In this document: positions 29,641 to 39,534 of the stretch, one piece after another | How positions within the stretch are numbered: position 1 is the first letter of the stretch | Layout of the letters: every line of letters starts with the position of its first letter | From: Rhodobacterales bacterium HKCCE4037 | GTDB lineage: Bacteria > Pseudomonadota > Alphaproteobacteria > Rhodobacterales > Rhodobacteraceae | DNA length: 64,000 bases | Assembly (NCBI GenBank): GCA_015689645.1 | Contig: WVSM01000005.1 | Location: forward strand, 266,229 to 330,228 | Direction of reading: 5' to 3' | Program-made: the position numbers and the translations under genes | The notes under the pieces: model-generated | What the model was told of the DNA's origin: nothing | Databases searched by the model: none | The model's input: only the letters and a program-made list of their open reading frames with translations

Positions 29641-30984
29641 ATGACACGGAAACTCTTCGGCACCGACGGCGTGCGCGGGATGGCCAATACCTACCCGATG
29701 ACCGCCGAAATGGCGATGAAGATCGGGGAGGCGGCGGGCCGCTATTTTCGACGCGACGGATCGTCCGGACACCGGGCGGTGATCGGCAAGGACACGCGGC
29801 TTTCGGGCTACATGCTCGAGAACGCACTGACGGCGGGATTCACCTCCACCGGCATGAACGTGCTGCTCTTGGGGCCTGTGCCGACACCGGCCGTGGGGAT
29901 GCTGACGCCCTCGATGCGGGCGGACGTGGGCGTGATGATTTCCGCCAGCCACAACCCGGCGGAGGATAACGGGATCAAGCTGTTCGGGCCCGATGGCTTC
30001 AAGCTCGACGATGCGGCCGAGACCGAGATCGAGCAAATGGCGCTCGGTGGGGTGGAGCCGGTGCAGGCCGAGAACATCGGGCGCGCGAAACGGATCGACG
30101 ATGGCCGGTTCCGCTATCTCGAACGGGTGAAATCCACCTTTCCCACCGAATTGCAGCTCGACGGGCTGAAGATCGTGATCGACTGCGCCAACGGCGCGGC
30201 CTACCGCGCGGCGCCGGAAGTTCTTTGGGAACTGGGCGCGGAGGTCATTCCCATCGGGGTGGAGCCCAATGGTCTGAACATCAACCTCGGCTGCGGCTCG
30301 ACCAAGCCGGAAGCAGCCGCCGCGAAGATCCGCGAGGTCGGCGCGGACGTGGGCATCTGCCTCGACGGGGATGCGGACCGTGTGATCCTGATTGACGAGA
30401 CCGGCGCGATTGCCGATGGCGACCAGATCATGGCGCTGTTCGCCAATCGGTGGGCCGAAGAGGGGCGGCTGAAGGGGCGGACATTGGCGGCGACCGTGAT
30501 GTCGAACCTTGGGCTGGAGCGGTTCCTCGCGGATCGTTCGATCATGCTGCACCGGACGGCCGTGGGCGACCGCTACGTGGTGGAGGCGATGCGCGCGCAT
30601 GGGCTGAACCTTGGCGGGGAGCAGTCGGGGCATATCGTGATGACCGATTACGCGACCACCGGGGACGGGCTTGTCGCGGGGCTGCAGTTCCTCGCCGAGA
30701 TGGTCCGGACCGGGAAACCCGCGAGCGTTCTCGCCCGCAGTTTCGAGAAGGTGCCGCAGCTTCTGAAAAACGTCCGCTACAGCGCCGATGCGGCGCCGCT
30801 GGAGGCCGCGGCCGTGAAGCAGGCGATTGCCGATGCGGAGGCGCGATTGAACGGGTTCGGGCGTCTTCTGATCCGCAAATCGGGCACCGAACCGCTGATC
30901 CGGGTCATGGCGGAGGCCGAGGACGAGGGGCTGATGACCGAGGTCGTGGACCAGATCGTTGGCGCGGTGGAAGCCTCGGCCTGA
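29641..30984 (+). CDS. glmM: Phosphoglucosamine mutase
   Basis: Converts glucosamine-6-phosphate to glucosamine-1-phosphate for UDP-GlcNAc, the precursor of peptidoglycan and lipid A. The 447-residue length is typical. Motifs are [13 protein letters not shown] at the N-terminus, the phosphoserine loop [14 protein letters not shown] (Ser near 102), the metal loop [22 protein letters not shown], and the phosphate-binding loop [13 protein letters not shown]. The folP-glmM order is the common bacterial arrangement. Confidence 0.97.
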   Translation: MTRKLFGTDGVRGMANTYPMTAEMAMKIGEAAGRYFRRDGSSGHRAVIGKDTRLSGYMLENALTAGFTSTGMNVLLLGPVPTPAVGMLTPSMRADVGVMISASHNPAEDNGIKLFGPDGFKLDDAAETEIEQMALGGVEPVQAENIGRAKRIDDGRFRYLERVKSTFPTELQLDGLKIVIDCANGAAYRAAPEVLWELGAEVIPIGVEPNGLNINLGCGSTKPEAAAAKIREVGADVGICLDGDADRVILIDETGAIADGDQIMALFANRWAEEGRLKGRTLAATVMSNLGLERFLADRSIMLHRTAVGDRYVVEAMRAHGLNLGGEQSGHIVMTDYATTGDGLVAGLQFLAEMVRTGKPASVLARSFEKVPQLLKNVRYSADAAPLEAAAVKQAIADAEARLNGFGRLLIRKSGTEPLIRVMAEAEDEGLMTEVVDQIVGAVEASA

Positions 30985-31146
30985 GACTGCGCCTCTCGCG
31001 TTGAGTATTCATTTTTGTATAGGCGGGTGCTTGAACGGGTCGTCGGCTATTCATCCGTAAATGAGCAACGTGCAAGCGTCGCCGTGCACGTGGCCCCGTA
31101 ACGCAGCGTTTCGCTTCAGTCGATCGGTCCCGGGGATCGGGCCGGT

Positions 31147-32424
31147 TCAGAGCGGATCGCCCGCAACGTAGACCTGCGCAATGGCGCGGTCGTCGCCCAT
31201 CATGATCGTGGGAAAGACGGCCTCCCAGATGTCGGTCGCGCGCGCGGCGCGTTGGGCGATGGCGGGGGTGGATGCGAGGTCGAGCACGCAGAGGTCGGCC
31301 TCGATGCCCAGTTTCAGGCTGCCGATCCTGTCCCCGAGGTGCAGCGCCTCTGCGGAGCCGGCGGTCGCGCGCCAGATCAGTTCTGACGGGTGCAGGGCGT
31401 TGCCGCGCAGCTGGCCGATCTCGTAGGCGGCGGCCATGGTCCGCAGCATGGAGAAGCTGGAGCCGCCGCCGGTATCCGTTGCCAGACCCACGCGCATCCG
31501 GTCAGCCAGCCCCATGTCGAAAAGGCCGGAGCCGATGAAGGTGTTGGACGTCGGGCAATGCACGAGCGCCGCCCCGACCTCGGCCAAGCGGTCGATTTCG
31601 CGCGGCTCAAGGTAGATCGCGTGGCCGTAGAGGCCATTCGGGCCCAGAAGCCCGTGCGCCTCGTAGGTGTCGAGGTAATCGCGCGCCTCGGGGTAGAGGT
31701 CGCGGACCCAGGCGACCTCGTCCACCTGCTCGCTGAGGTGGGTCTGCATCAGGCAATCGGGATGCTCGGCCCAGAGCGCGCCGAGGGCGGAGAGCTGCCC
31801 CGGCGTCGAGGTGGGGGAGAAGCGTGGCGTGATGACGTAGGATAGGCGGCCCTGTCCGTGCCACTTTTCCAGCAGCGCCTTGCTGTCGTCATAGGCACTT
31901 TCGGCCGTGTCGCGCAGGCCGTCGGGGGCGTTGCGGTCCATGCAGGTCTTGCCCGCCAGCGCGCGCAGGCCCCGGCGCTGAGCCTCGGTGAAGTACGCGT
32001 CGACGGAGGCGGGGTGGATCGTGGCGTAGCTGGCCACGGTCGTGGTGCCGTTCGCAAGGATCAGGTCGAAGTAAGTCGCGGCAATTTCAGCGGCATAGGC
32101 GGTGTCGTTGAAGCGTGTTTCCTCGGGGAAGGTATAGGTGTTGAGCCAGTCAATCAGCCGTTTGCCCCAGGAGGCGATGATCGCGGTCTGGGGGTAATGG
32201 GCATGGGCATCCACGAAGCCCGGCAGGATGAGGTGGTCGCCATGGTCGGTCACGTCGGCCTGCGGATGGGCGCGGCGCAGGTCATCTGCTTCGCCCGTGG
32301 CGGCAATCTTTCCGTCCCGGATCAGGACCGCCCCGCGCGTCGAAGGACGCAGGCCGTCCGGCCCTGCGTACCGCGGATCGGCGTCGTAGAACAGGCATTG
32401 CCCGATGAGCAGGCGATCTTGCAT
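31147..32424 (-). CDS. guaD: Guanine deaminase
   Basis: Zinc amidohydrolase that deaminates guanine to xanthine in purine salvage or breakdown. The 425-residue protein has the metal motif PGFVDAHAHYPQT, the segment MQTHLSEQVDEVAWV with the third His, ALVHCPTSNTFIGSG, and the metal Asp in LATDTGGGSSFSM. The start at 32424 (MQDRLLIGQCLFYDADPRY) has GAGG eight bases upstream; an upstream in-frame codon at 32484 is less likely. It stands alone and is convergent with glmM across a 162-bp gap in which I see no clear feature. Confidence 0.92.
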   Translation of the reverse strand: MQDRLLIGQCLFYDADPRYAGPDGLRPSTRGAVLIRDGKIAATGEADDLRRAHPQADVTDHGDHLILPGFVDAHAHYPQTAIIASWGKRLIDWLNTYTFPEETRFNDTAYAAEIAATYFDLILANGTTTVASYATIHPASVDAYFTEAQRRGLRALAGKTCMDRNAPDGLRDTAESAYDDSKALLEKWHGQGRLSYVITPRFSPTSTPGQLSALGALWAEHPDCLMQTHLSEQVDEVAWVRDLYPEARDYLDTYEAHGLLGPNGLYGHAIYLEPREIDRLAEVGAALVHCPTSNTFIGSGLFDMGLADRMRVGLATDTGGGSSFSMLRTMAAAYEIGQLRGNALHPSELIWRATAGSAEALHLGDRIGSLKLGIEADLCVLDLASTPAIAQRAARATDIWEAVFPTIMMGDDRAIAQVYVAGDPL

Positions 32425-32508
32425 GTGAGGCCTCTTTTGACGGTTCAATTGATAGCCCTTCCGTGCGCCCCATGTTAGGGGCAATCAACGCGAGCGAACG
32501 GGGGCAAC

Positions 32509-33915
32509 ATGGCGAACGAGGCGGATCAGGCGGAAGAAGTGAAAGAGACCCACGACGAAGGACGCAGCGCCTATTCGCTGGACATTTCCCTGCCCGCGGC
32601 CCTGCGCGACGCGGTGGCGGCGCAGGACGTCGCCTCCATCGACGCGCTGATGGAACCGCTGCACGCCGCCGACATCGCCGACCTTCTGGAACAGGTTTCG
32701 GCGGCCGAGCGCGAAGCGTGGCTGTCGCTCTGGTCGAAAGGGATCGACGGCGAAGTCCTGTCGGAACTGGAGGAAGGCCTGCGCGAGGCGGTGCTCGACA
32801 TCCTGCCCGACGAGGTGATCGCCAACGCGGTGCGCGAGCTTGATTCCGACGACGTGGTCGACATCGTCGAGTATCTCGAAGAGGAGCAGCAGGAACAGAT
32901 CCTCGACGCGCTGGAGCCGGCCGACCGGGCGGCGGTCGAAGCGGCGCTGAGCTATCCCGAGGAGACCGCAGGCCGCCTGATGCAGCGCGAGATCGTGGCG
33001 GTGCCCGAGCATTGGTCGGTGGGGGAGACTATCGACTACATCCGCGGGAAGGCCGGCGAGCTGCCTGAGGAATTCTATCACATCATCCTGACCGATCCGC
33101 GCATGAAACCAACGGGTTACGTGACGCTTGGGCGGCTTCTGGCCTCGGTCCGGTCGGTGATGCTGGCCGATATCACCGAAGATTCATTCCGCCCGATCCC
33201 GGCCAGCCAGCCGGAAGAGGACGTGGCCTACGCCTTCAACCAGTATCACCTGATCTCGGCCCCGGTGGTCGATGACGACGGGCGGCTGGTGGGCGTGATC
33301 ACCATCGACGACGCGATGATCGTGCTGGACATGGAAGCGGAGGAGGACATCCTGCGCCTCGCCGGCGTGGGCGAGGAATCGTCGCTGTCCGATGGTGTGG
33401 TGGAGACGACGAAGCAGCGGTTTCCGTGGCTGTTCGTGAACCTGATCACCTCGATCCTCGCCTCGCTGGTGATTGCCCAGTTCGAGGCGGCGATCGCGCA
33501 GGTCGTGGCGCTGGCCGTGCTGATGCCGATCGTGGCGTCGATGGGTGGCAACGCGGGGACGCAATCGCTGACCGTGGCGGTGCGGGCGATCGCGACACGC
33601 GACCTGACGGCGTCGAACCTGATGCGCGTCGTCTCGCGCGAGGCGGGCGTGGGCCTGATCAACGGTGCTGTGTTCGCCGTGGTGATGGGGATCGTGGGCG
33701 TGGTGTGGTTCGGCACACCGATGCTGGGGGTCGTGATCGGGGCGGCGATGGTGATCAACCTGCTGGTCGCGGGGCTCGCCGGGATCATGGTGCCGGTGGT
33801 GCTGGACCGGCTGAAGATCGACCCGGCGCTGGCCTCGGGCGCCTTCGTGACCACGGTGACGGATGTGGTCGGCTTCTTCTCGTTCCTCGGGCTGGCGGTG
33901 ATCCTGCTGATCTGA
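32509..33915 (+). CDS. mgtE: Magnesium transporter MgtE
   Basis: Inner-membrane Mg2+ channel. The 468-residue protein has the MgtE N-terminal superhelical domain (about 40-140, with repeated ADLLEQV- and VVDIVEYLEEE-like units), a pair of CBS domains (about 155-275, GRLMQREIVAVPEHWSVGE and LISAPVVDDDGRLVGVITI), and five C-terminal membrane helices containing VLMPIVASMGGNAGTQSLTV, the conserved pore motif. It is convergent with the long minus-strand gene at 34026, with a large palindrome in between. Confidence 0.95.
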   Translation: MANEADQAEEVKETHDEGRSAYSLDISLPAALRDAVAAQDVASIDALMEPLHAADIADLLEQVSAAEREAWLSLWSKGIDGEVLSELEEGLREAVLDILPDEVIANAVRELDSDDVVDIVEYLEEEQQEQILDALEPADRAAVEAALSYPEETAGRLMQREIVAVPEHWSVGETIDYIRGKAGELPEEFYHIILTDPRMKPTGYVTLGRLLASVRSVMLADITEDSFRPIPASQPEEDVAYAFNQYHLISAPVVDDDGRLVGVITIDDAMIVLDMEAEEDILRLAGVGEESSLSDGVVETTKQRFPWLFVNLITSILASLVIAQFEAAIAQVVALAVLMPIVASMGGNAGTQSLTVAVRAIATRDLTASNLMRVVSREAGVGLINGAVFAVVMGIVGVVWFGTPMLGVVIGAAMVINLLVAGLAGIMVPVVLDRLKIDPALASGAFVTTVTDVVGFFSFLGLAVILLI

Positions 33916-33927
33916 GGGGCGCTTCAT

Positions 33928-34025
33928 AGCGTTTCCGGTTTAAGCTGAATCGCCAATACCCTGCCACGCCCGTGGCGTTCTCGGGACATTGGCGATGCCT
34001 TGTTTCAAGGAATACCGGAAACGCT
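33928..34025. repeat. 98-bp nested imperfect palindrome between convergent genes
   Basis: Outer arms AGCGTTTCCGGT (33928-33939) and ACCGGAAACGCT (34014-34025) are perfect complements. Inside, ATCGCCAAT (33949-33957) pairs with ATTGGCGAT (33988-33996), and at the centre GCCACG (33963-33968) pairs with CGTGGC (33971-33976). The whole can fold as one long cruciform or hairpin. It fills the gap between the mgtE stop and the stop of the minus-strand gene, so it may be a bidirectional terminator; the nested symmetry is also like a MITE or REP-type element. Confidence 0.75.
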
Positions 34026-37000
34026 TCAGCCCGGGATTTCCAGCGTCACCGTGCGTCCGTTGCGGACGTATTGCAGCGTCGTCTCGCCGATGGCGGCGAC
34101 GCGTCCACCGTCGAGGCGATCGCCCACGCCGACGCGCACGAAGCGGCCCGACGACAGGCGCACGAGGGCGCGGCGGTCGGAGTTGGTGCCAGTCACGCCG
34201 ATCAGGTTCACGTTGCGCAGGCGGATCGCGTTGCGTTCGGTCGCGGCGCGGCTGACATCGGCGTTCGACGGGATGCTGGGGCCGGCGGCCGCGGCTTCGG
34301 GCGCGACGGCGGCGACCTCGGTCGCAGGCTCGACCGGCTGGCGGTCGGCGCTGGCGACGATCTGGGCGATGTTCGCGGGCCGGGTGGTGGGCATCAACGA
34401 GCGGGCGACGGCCAGCTCGGTGCCGCCGATCGCGGCATCCACGGCGGCGGCAACATCCTCCTCGGACACGCCGACATCCTCGGGCACGAGCGACGCTTCG
34501 GCGGCGGCTTCCTGCGGGGATTGCGGCCGTTCGGGCGGGCGGCGTTCGGAAAGTTCATCTTCGGTGAACCCGCCCAGAACCGCGCGTTCCCGCGTTTCCA
34601 CGAGGTCTTCAGGGCGCTCGGTCGGGCGGAAGGCTGCCAGAATGGCTTCGTCGACAGCGGTCTCGGCGACCGGCGTGTCATCCTCGATTTCACGGGGGCG
34701 CTGCCGCGCGGCGACGGGCGGATTGCCGGCGACGATGAAGGCGCCTTCCGGCGTCACGACGCCTTCGGGCGTGGCCTCGACAAGACCCTCGGCCGTCAGG
34801 TCGAATTCGGCTCCGAAAGGTGGCGGCGGCGGGAAGCGGCGCAGCAATTCACCGGGGTTCACGCCCGGGTCGGGCAGGGCCACGGCATCGAAGGCCGACA
34901 CTGCCGGGTCGATGGAGGCGGTGTAGATACGATCCATCAGGTCGAAGGGACGCAGGTCCGGCCGCTCGGGCGAGCGCGCCCATATGCCATCCTCGGCATA
35001 CAGCGCCTCGGCCTCCTCGACGGAGGGGTTCTGACCCTGGTCGATGGGCGGAAGGGGGGGCAGGTCAAATTCGGCGTCGATATCGGGCAACTCTGCCTCG
35101 ACCGGTGCCTCCACGACGGCGGCCACCTCGATTGGCGCGTCCGATTCCTCGCCTTCGGGGGAAACAGGCGCCAGGTCGATCCCGTCCGCCGCCGCTTCAT
35201 CTTCGAGGCTCGGCGTCGCCGTCAGACCAATGACCGGCGCATCGGTGAAGGCGGCAGGCGCATTCGAGCCGGACGGCGCACTGGCCACCTGTCCGTCGCC
35301 ACCGAAGCCGAAGAGACGGGCCACCGGGCTGTTGGGCAGGAAGACCGCTGACCAGACCGCGACAAGCGCCAGCAGAAGCAGAAGGATTACCGTCAGGATC
35401 AGGCCGGTCTTGAACGAGGGGCCCGAGGACGGCACCGTCTTGCGCGCCAGAAGGCCGGAGGTGAAGCTTTCATTCTCGGCCACTGCCGCGCCGCCGCCGT
35501 CGCCTGACGGTATCGAAGGTGCCGTCGTCTCGGCCTCGGCCGCGCGATTGCGCCGGAACAGACCACCGGCACGGGCAGGTTCTGCTGCCGCTCCTGCTGC
35601 GGTGCCTGCACTTGCCACCGCGGCTTTCGCCCCACCGCGGCCGCGCAAGGCACCACCCAGAAGACCCTTGCGGGCGCCCGATGGCAGATCGTCGGATTGG
35701 CCCGGTGGCGGACCGTCGAAGGGCGACACCCGTGCTGCGTCGCCGTTGGCACCGGCAAGGGAATCGGGCCGCGGCTCGATCTCGACGCGGGGACGTGGCG
35801 GCTGTGCGGCCAGGGACGCTGGTGCTGCGGCCTTGGGCTTGGATTTGCTGGCACTGCGCACGCGCTGAAGTTGCTCGGCCAGGCGCGGCATACCCGCGTT
35901 GGTCGAGGCAGTGGGCGCATCCGGTGTCAGTTCCGGCGCAGCCTCGGGGGCGGGCGGGATCGGATCATCGGGGTGCGACAGGCCGATGCGCGAGGAGCGT
36001 TGGCCCACGAGCGAGCCGGTGGCCGTATCCGGTGCTGCCGCGCGACCGCGCCGGGCGGTGAATTGTGCCTCACCCTCTGCGGGCGCAGGGACAGGGCCCG
36101 GCGATTCGCCGCGGATCACGCGCGCGCGCTGGCGCGCCGCAAGAGACGCGGGTGAGGGAGCGGGCGGCAGGGGATCATCCCCGGACTCCGCATCTTCGAG
36201 CACGTCCGCAGGCTCCGCATCCGCGTCGGAAATCGGCTGGATCGGCGCGTTCACATCGTCGAACGCCGGGAGACCGTCGGCGAAATCATCCTGTTCCGAC
36301 GCCATGTTCAATGCTTCGGCAAGCGCCGCGTTTTCGTCTTCCGTAGGCGCGACTTCCGCAGACGCAACCGGGGCGGGCGCGACGGTGTCTGCTTCCGCTA
36401 TGGGTTCGGGTTCCGTGTATGCGTGCTCTTCGGGGGCCGCTGGGGCGTCCTCGGTCACCTGATCCACCGGCGCGGGGGCCTGCCCCGGGTCTTCGGTCAT
36501 TGCGTCCGGCGCAGGCGCGTCCTCGGGGACGGGAAGCTCGGAGACGTCGGTTTCGGCAACCAACGCGGTCGTCAGCTCCGGCTCGGCACTCGTTTCAGGT
36601 TCGACCTCCGCCTTCGGTGCAGGTTCAGCAACATCGTCTTCAACGACATCGTCGGTCGCGTCCTCAATGACCGGATCAGCCTCGGCTTCCGGTTCCGGCT
36701 GGCCGAAGGTATCCGGCCCGAAGGCGATCCCATCGGCAGAGAAGCCGAATTGTTCTTCGCCGCCCTCGACATCGAACATCGGTACGCCCGGGAACCGTTC
36801 CATCGGCGGCATGGCGGCAAAGCCTGCCCCGATGAAGCCGTATTGCTCGGCAAAGCCGCGCGCTTCCTCGAGGGTTTCGCGGGCCACGACGGCGATCTTG
36901 ACGCGATCCTCCTCCAGCTTGCGCCAGGCGTATTCCAGCTCGGTCACGGCATAGGGGGTCATCCCGTCGAGGCCTTCCTCGATGCGGAAGGCGGTCAACT

Positions 37001-37241
37001 CGGGGTCCGAGGTGGGGGCGGTCAGAGAGGTATAGAGCATCTGGTCGTCTGGAAGGACGAGCAGCGTCTTGAAATCCTCACCCTCGCGCGCGACCGCTTC
37101 GGCCCGAAGGTCGGCCAGCGCCGCGCCGAGATCCGGAACGGCCAGCGATGTTTCACCGATCATGGCCCAGTGGCCGGCGGGTTGCCGGTGTGCCAGCGCG
37201 ATGCCGTCCGCCGAAAGGAAGAGTGCGATATTCAAAGTCAA
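34026..37241 (-). CDS. Single-pass envelope protein: GspL-like cytoplasmic head plus GspC/PilP-like periplasmic tail
   Basis: The 1071-residue protein has four parts. Residues 1-170 resemble the GspL cytoplasmic domain (LLVLPDDQMLYTSLTAP, FRIEEGLDGMTPYAV, VKIAVVARETLEEARGFAEQ). Residues about 190-600 are a disordered Glu/Ala/Pro linker that turns basic before the membrane. One helix lies at about 609-630 (LILTVILLLLLALVAVW). The periplasmic part is Pro/Glu-rich and ends in about 70 residues resembling the GspC/PilP homology region (LIGVTGTNSDRRALVRL, RFVRVGVGDRLDGGRV). No ATG starts the frame; TTG at 37241 has GAGG seven bases upstream. No type II secretion or pilus genes are nearby. Databases may misname such proteins because of the low-complexity linker. 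Confidence 0.7.
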   Translation of the reverse strand: MTLNIALFLSADGIALAHRQPAGHWAMIGETSLAVPDLGAALADLRAEAVAREGEDFKTLLVLPDDQMLYTSLTAPTSDPELTAFRIEEGLDGMTPYAVTELEYAWRKLEEDRVKIAVVARETLEEARGFAEQYGFIGAGFAAMPPMERFPGVPMFDVEGGEEQFGFSADGIAFGPDTFGQPEPEAEADPVIEDATDDVVEDDVAEPAPKAEVEPETSAEPELTTALVAETDVSELPVPEDAPAPDAMTEDPGQAPAPVDQVTEDAPAAPEEHAYTEPEPIAEADTVAPAPVASAEVAPTEDENAALAEALNMASEQDDFADGLPAFDDVNAPIQPISDADAEPADVLEDAESGDDPLPPAPSPASLAARQRARVIRGESPGPVPAPAEGEAQFTARRGRAAAPDTATGSLVGQRSSRIGLSHPDDPIPPAPEAAPELTPDAPTASTNAGMPRLAEQLQRVRSASKSKPKAAAPASLAAQPPRPRVEIEPRPDSLAGANGDAARVSPFDGPPPGQSDDLPSGARKGLLGGALRGRGGAKAAVASAGTAAGAAAEPARAGGLFRRNRAAEAETTAPSIPSGDGGGAAVAENESFTSGLLARKTVPSSGPSFKTGLILTVILLLLLALVAVWSAVFLPNSPVARLFGFGGDGQVASAPSGSNAPAAFTDAPVIGLTATPSLEDEAAADGIDLAPVSPEGEESDAPIEVAAVVEAPVEAELPDIDAEFDLPPLPPIDQGQNPSVEEAEALYAEDGIWARSPERPDLRPFDLMDRIYTASIDPAVSAFDAVALPDPGVNPGELLRRFPPPPPFGAEFDLTAEGLVEATPEGVVTPEGAFIVAGNPPVAARQRPREIEDDTPVAETAVDEAILAAFRPTERPEDLVETRERAVLGGFTEDELSERRPPERPQSPQEAAAEASLVPEDVGVSEEDVAAAVDAAIGGTELAVARSLMPTTRPANIAQIVASADRQPVEPATEVAAVAPEAAAAGPSIPSNADVSRAATERNAIRLRNVNLIGVTGTNSDRRALVRLSSGRFVRVGVGDRLDGGRVAAIGETTLQYVRNGRTVTLEIPG

Positions 37242-37381
37242 GTCAGACCTCAGTCCATTGTCCACAGGCGTTGCCGCTACGCCACAATCGCCCCCTCTTA
37301 CAGCGGTTTCCGCCAGGGGAAAACCATTCCATGCCCGCAATCGCCGCGCAGGCGGTTTAACACTAAGCCTTTTGCCCAGTT

Positions 37382-37421
37382 CGCAAAAGGGGGCGCCGGT
37401 TATTGTGACCGCGCCCCCTTG
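37382..37421 (-). terminator. Rho-independent terminator after the metY-type gene
   Basis: On the minus strand AAGGGGGCGC pairs with GCGCCCCCTT around a 13-15-nt loop and runs into TTTTGC. It lies 57 bp after the sulfhydrylase stop codon and about 140 bp upstream of the next minus-strand start. The remaining bases of the 236-bp gap should hold the promoter of the long envelope protein gene. Confidence 0.65.
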
Positions 37422-37477
37422 GGATGATGTGGCGCGTCAGGCCGAAGCCTAGCGCGCATATGGTTAATATTCCCTGA

Positions 37478-38770
37478 TTATGAGGCCGCCGCGCTGAGGG
37501 CGCGGTCGAGATCGGCGATCAGGTCATCGGCATCCTCGATCCCGATGGAGACGCGCACGACGTTGGGTGCGGCACCGGCGGCTTCTTGCTGCTCGGGGGT
37601 CAATTGGCGGTGCGTGGTGGAGGCCGAATGGATGATCAGGGACCGCGTATCGCCCAGGTTGGCGACGTGGCTGAAGATCTCCAGCGAATCGACCAGCTTC
37701 ACGCAAGCCTCATATCCGCCCTTCACCGCGAAGGTGAACAGCGCGCCCGCGCCTTTCGGGCAGACGTCCTTCACGCGGGAGTAGTAGGGCGAGCTTTCCA
37801 GCCCCGCGTAGGTCACGAAATCGACGCGCGGATCGTTTTCCAGCCAGTTGGCCACCTTCACCGCGTTCTCGACGTGACGCTCCATCCGGAGCGACAGGGT
37901 CTCGATCCCCATCAGAGTGTAATGGGCGCCCTGCGGGTTCATCGTCATGCCGAGGTCGCGCAGGCCGATGGCGATGCCGTGGAAGGTGAAGGCCAGCGGG
38001 CCGAAGGTCTCGTGGAACTTGAGGCCATGGTATGCGGGCTCGGGCTGGCTGAGCGAGGGGAACTTGTCGGAGGCCGACCAGTCGAACTTGCCCGAATCGA
38101 CGATCGCACCACCGGTGACGGTGCCGTTGCCGGTCAGGTACTTGGTGGTCGAATGCACCACCAGCGTCGCGCCGTGTTCGATCGGGCGGCAGAGGTAGGG
38201 CGTGGCCGAGGTGTTGTCGATGATCAGCGGCACACCGGCGGCGTCGGCTACATCGGCGATGGCGCGAATATCGGTGATGTAGCCGCCGGGGTTGGCGATG
38301 GATTCGCCGAAGACCGCGCGGGTGTCATCGTCGATGGCGGCTTTCACGGCATCCAGATCGTCGAAATCGACAAATTTCGCCGACCAGCCGAAGCGCTTGA
38401 TGGTCTGGCTGAACTGCGTGACCGTGCCGCCATAAAGCCGGGTGGAGGCCACGATGTTCTTGCCCGGCCCCATCAGCGGGAACAGCGCCATGATCTGTGC
38501 CGCGTGGCCGGAGGAGCAGCAGACAGCCCCCACGCCGCCTTCCAGCGTCGCGATGCGTTCCTGCAGCACGGCGACGGTCGGGTTGGTCAGGCGCGAGTAG
38601 ATGAAGCCCACTTCCTGCAGGTTGAACAGCGCTGCCGCATGTTCGGCATCGCGGAACACGTAGGCCGTGCTCTGGTAGATCGGCGTCTGGCGGGCGCCTG
38701 TGGCGGGGTCGGGGCGCGCGCCCGCGTGGATCTGCAGCGTGTCGAAGCCGTAGGTGGGTCCGTCGGTCAT
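37478..38770 (-). CDS. metY: O-acetylhomoserine sulfhydrylase / Cys-Met metabolism PLP enzyme
   Basis: PLP enzyme of 430 residues in the trans-sulfuration family. The pattern TLQIHAGARPDPATGARQTPI and YQSTAYVFRDAEHAA at the start, CSSGHAAQIMAL, and the PLP lysine in VVHSTTKYLTGNG (about residue 210) match O-acetyl-L-homoserine sulfhydrylases, which make homocysteine from sulfide. The related MetZ acts on O-succinylhomoserine; the 430-residue length favours MetY. The ATG at 38770 has GGGAGA upstream. Confidence 0.9.
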   Translation of the reverse strand: MTDGPTYGFDTLQIHAGARPDPATGARQTPIYQSTAYVFRDAEHAAALFNLQEVGFIYSRLTNPTVAVLQERIATLEGGVGAVCCSSGHAAQIMALFPLMGPGKNIVASTRLYGGTVTQFSQTIKRFGWSAKFVDFDDLDAVKAAIDDDTRAVFGESIANPGGYITDIRAIADVADAAGVPLIIDNTSATPYLCRPIEHGATLVVHSTTKYLTGNGTVTGGAIVDSGKFDWSASDKFPSLSQPEPAYHGLKFHETFGPLAFTFHGIAIGLRDLGMTMNPQGAHYTLMGIETLSLRMERHVENAVKVANWLENDPRVDFVTYAGLESSPYYSRVKDVCPKGAGALFTFAVKGGYEACVKLVDSLEIFSHVANLGDTRSLIIHSASTTHRQLTPEQQEAAGAAPNVVRVSIGIEDADDLIADLDRALSAAAS

Positions 38771-38994
38771 GGATGTCTCCCTTGTCATAACTTGGCGCGG
38801 TTGTAGAACGCGTCGCCGGGTCGCTGCAATCTCCGCCGCGAAACGAGGGCCGTGCGTTCCGTGGTCCGCGCAACCGGCAAACGCCTGTTCTTACATGTGC
38901 CGCAGGTCGGGCCTTTCCACGGGAGGCGCGACGGCTTGGCACTGGACGCGCGCGCCTCGAACGGGCAAAACCGCCGTGACCAACGCAGGACCGC

Positions 38995-39375
38995 ATGATG
39001 CTCGACTTCCTCAAACGCGCCGTGACCTGGTGGAATGGCCAGACCATCGGCACCCAGATCTTCACCGCCCGGAACGGGGAGAAGGTGGGTGAAGATGGGC
39101 AGGGCAACATCTTCTACCGCAATGCCGACGATACGAAGCGCTGGGTGATCTACAATGGCGAGGCCGAGGCCAGCCGGGTGGAGGCCGAGTGGCACGGCTG
39201 GCTGCATCGCACCTGGGACGAGCCGCCGACCGATCGCCCGCTGGTGCACAAGACGTGGGAAAAGCCGCACCTACCGAACCTGACCGGATCGCCCGCAGCC
39301 TACGCGCCCGCGGGGTCCATCCGCCGGGTCGAGCCGGCTGAACGCAGCGATTACGAGGCCTGGTCGCCGGAATGA
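38995..39375 (+). CDS. NDUFA12-type accessory subunit of complex I
   Basis: The 126-residue protein matches the NADH:ubiquinone oxidoreductase 17.2-kDa accessory subunit family, found in alphaproteobacteria and mitochondria. Typical features are the N-terminal [20 protein letters not shown], the segment [19 protein letters not shown], and PEWHGWLH-like [15 protein letters not shown]. It has no cofactor site and stabilises the peripheral arm of complex I. The core nuo genes are not in the window. The start has two consecutive ATG codons (38995 and 38998). Confidence 0.92.
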   Translation: MMLDFLKRAVTWWNGQTIGTQIFTARNGEKVGEDGQGNIFYRNADDTKRWVIYNGEAEASRVEAEWHGWLHRTWDEPPTDRPLVHKTWEKPHLPNLTGSPAAYAPAGSIRRVEPAERSDYEAWSPE

Positions 39376-39534
39376 CGGCGCCAACGGGCCGGGGCGATGA
39401 AACCAGCCCCTTGGCCTCGTGCGCGACTGAGGCTATCCCCGTTCCATGTCCAGGACCGAACCCTTCATGAGCGATCTGCGCCCCGGCGGCGCGTCCGCCG
39501 TCCTGCCTCGGTCGTTCAACGGCGGGGCGGACGC

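Noticed and set aside
37258..37266. TTGTCCACA as a DnaA box near the long envelope gene
   Set aside because: It has one mismatch to TTATNCACA, and no other boxes cluster with it.
37460..37480. CtrA-like TTAA-N7-TGAT site
   Set aside because: The second half does not match TTAA, and it lies past the metY-type stop codon rather than in a promoter.
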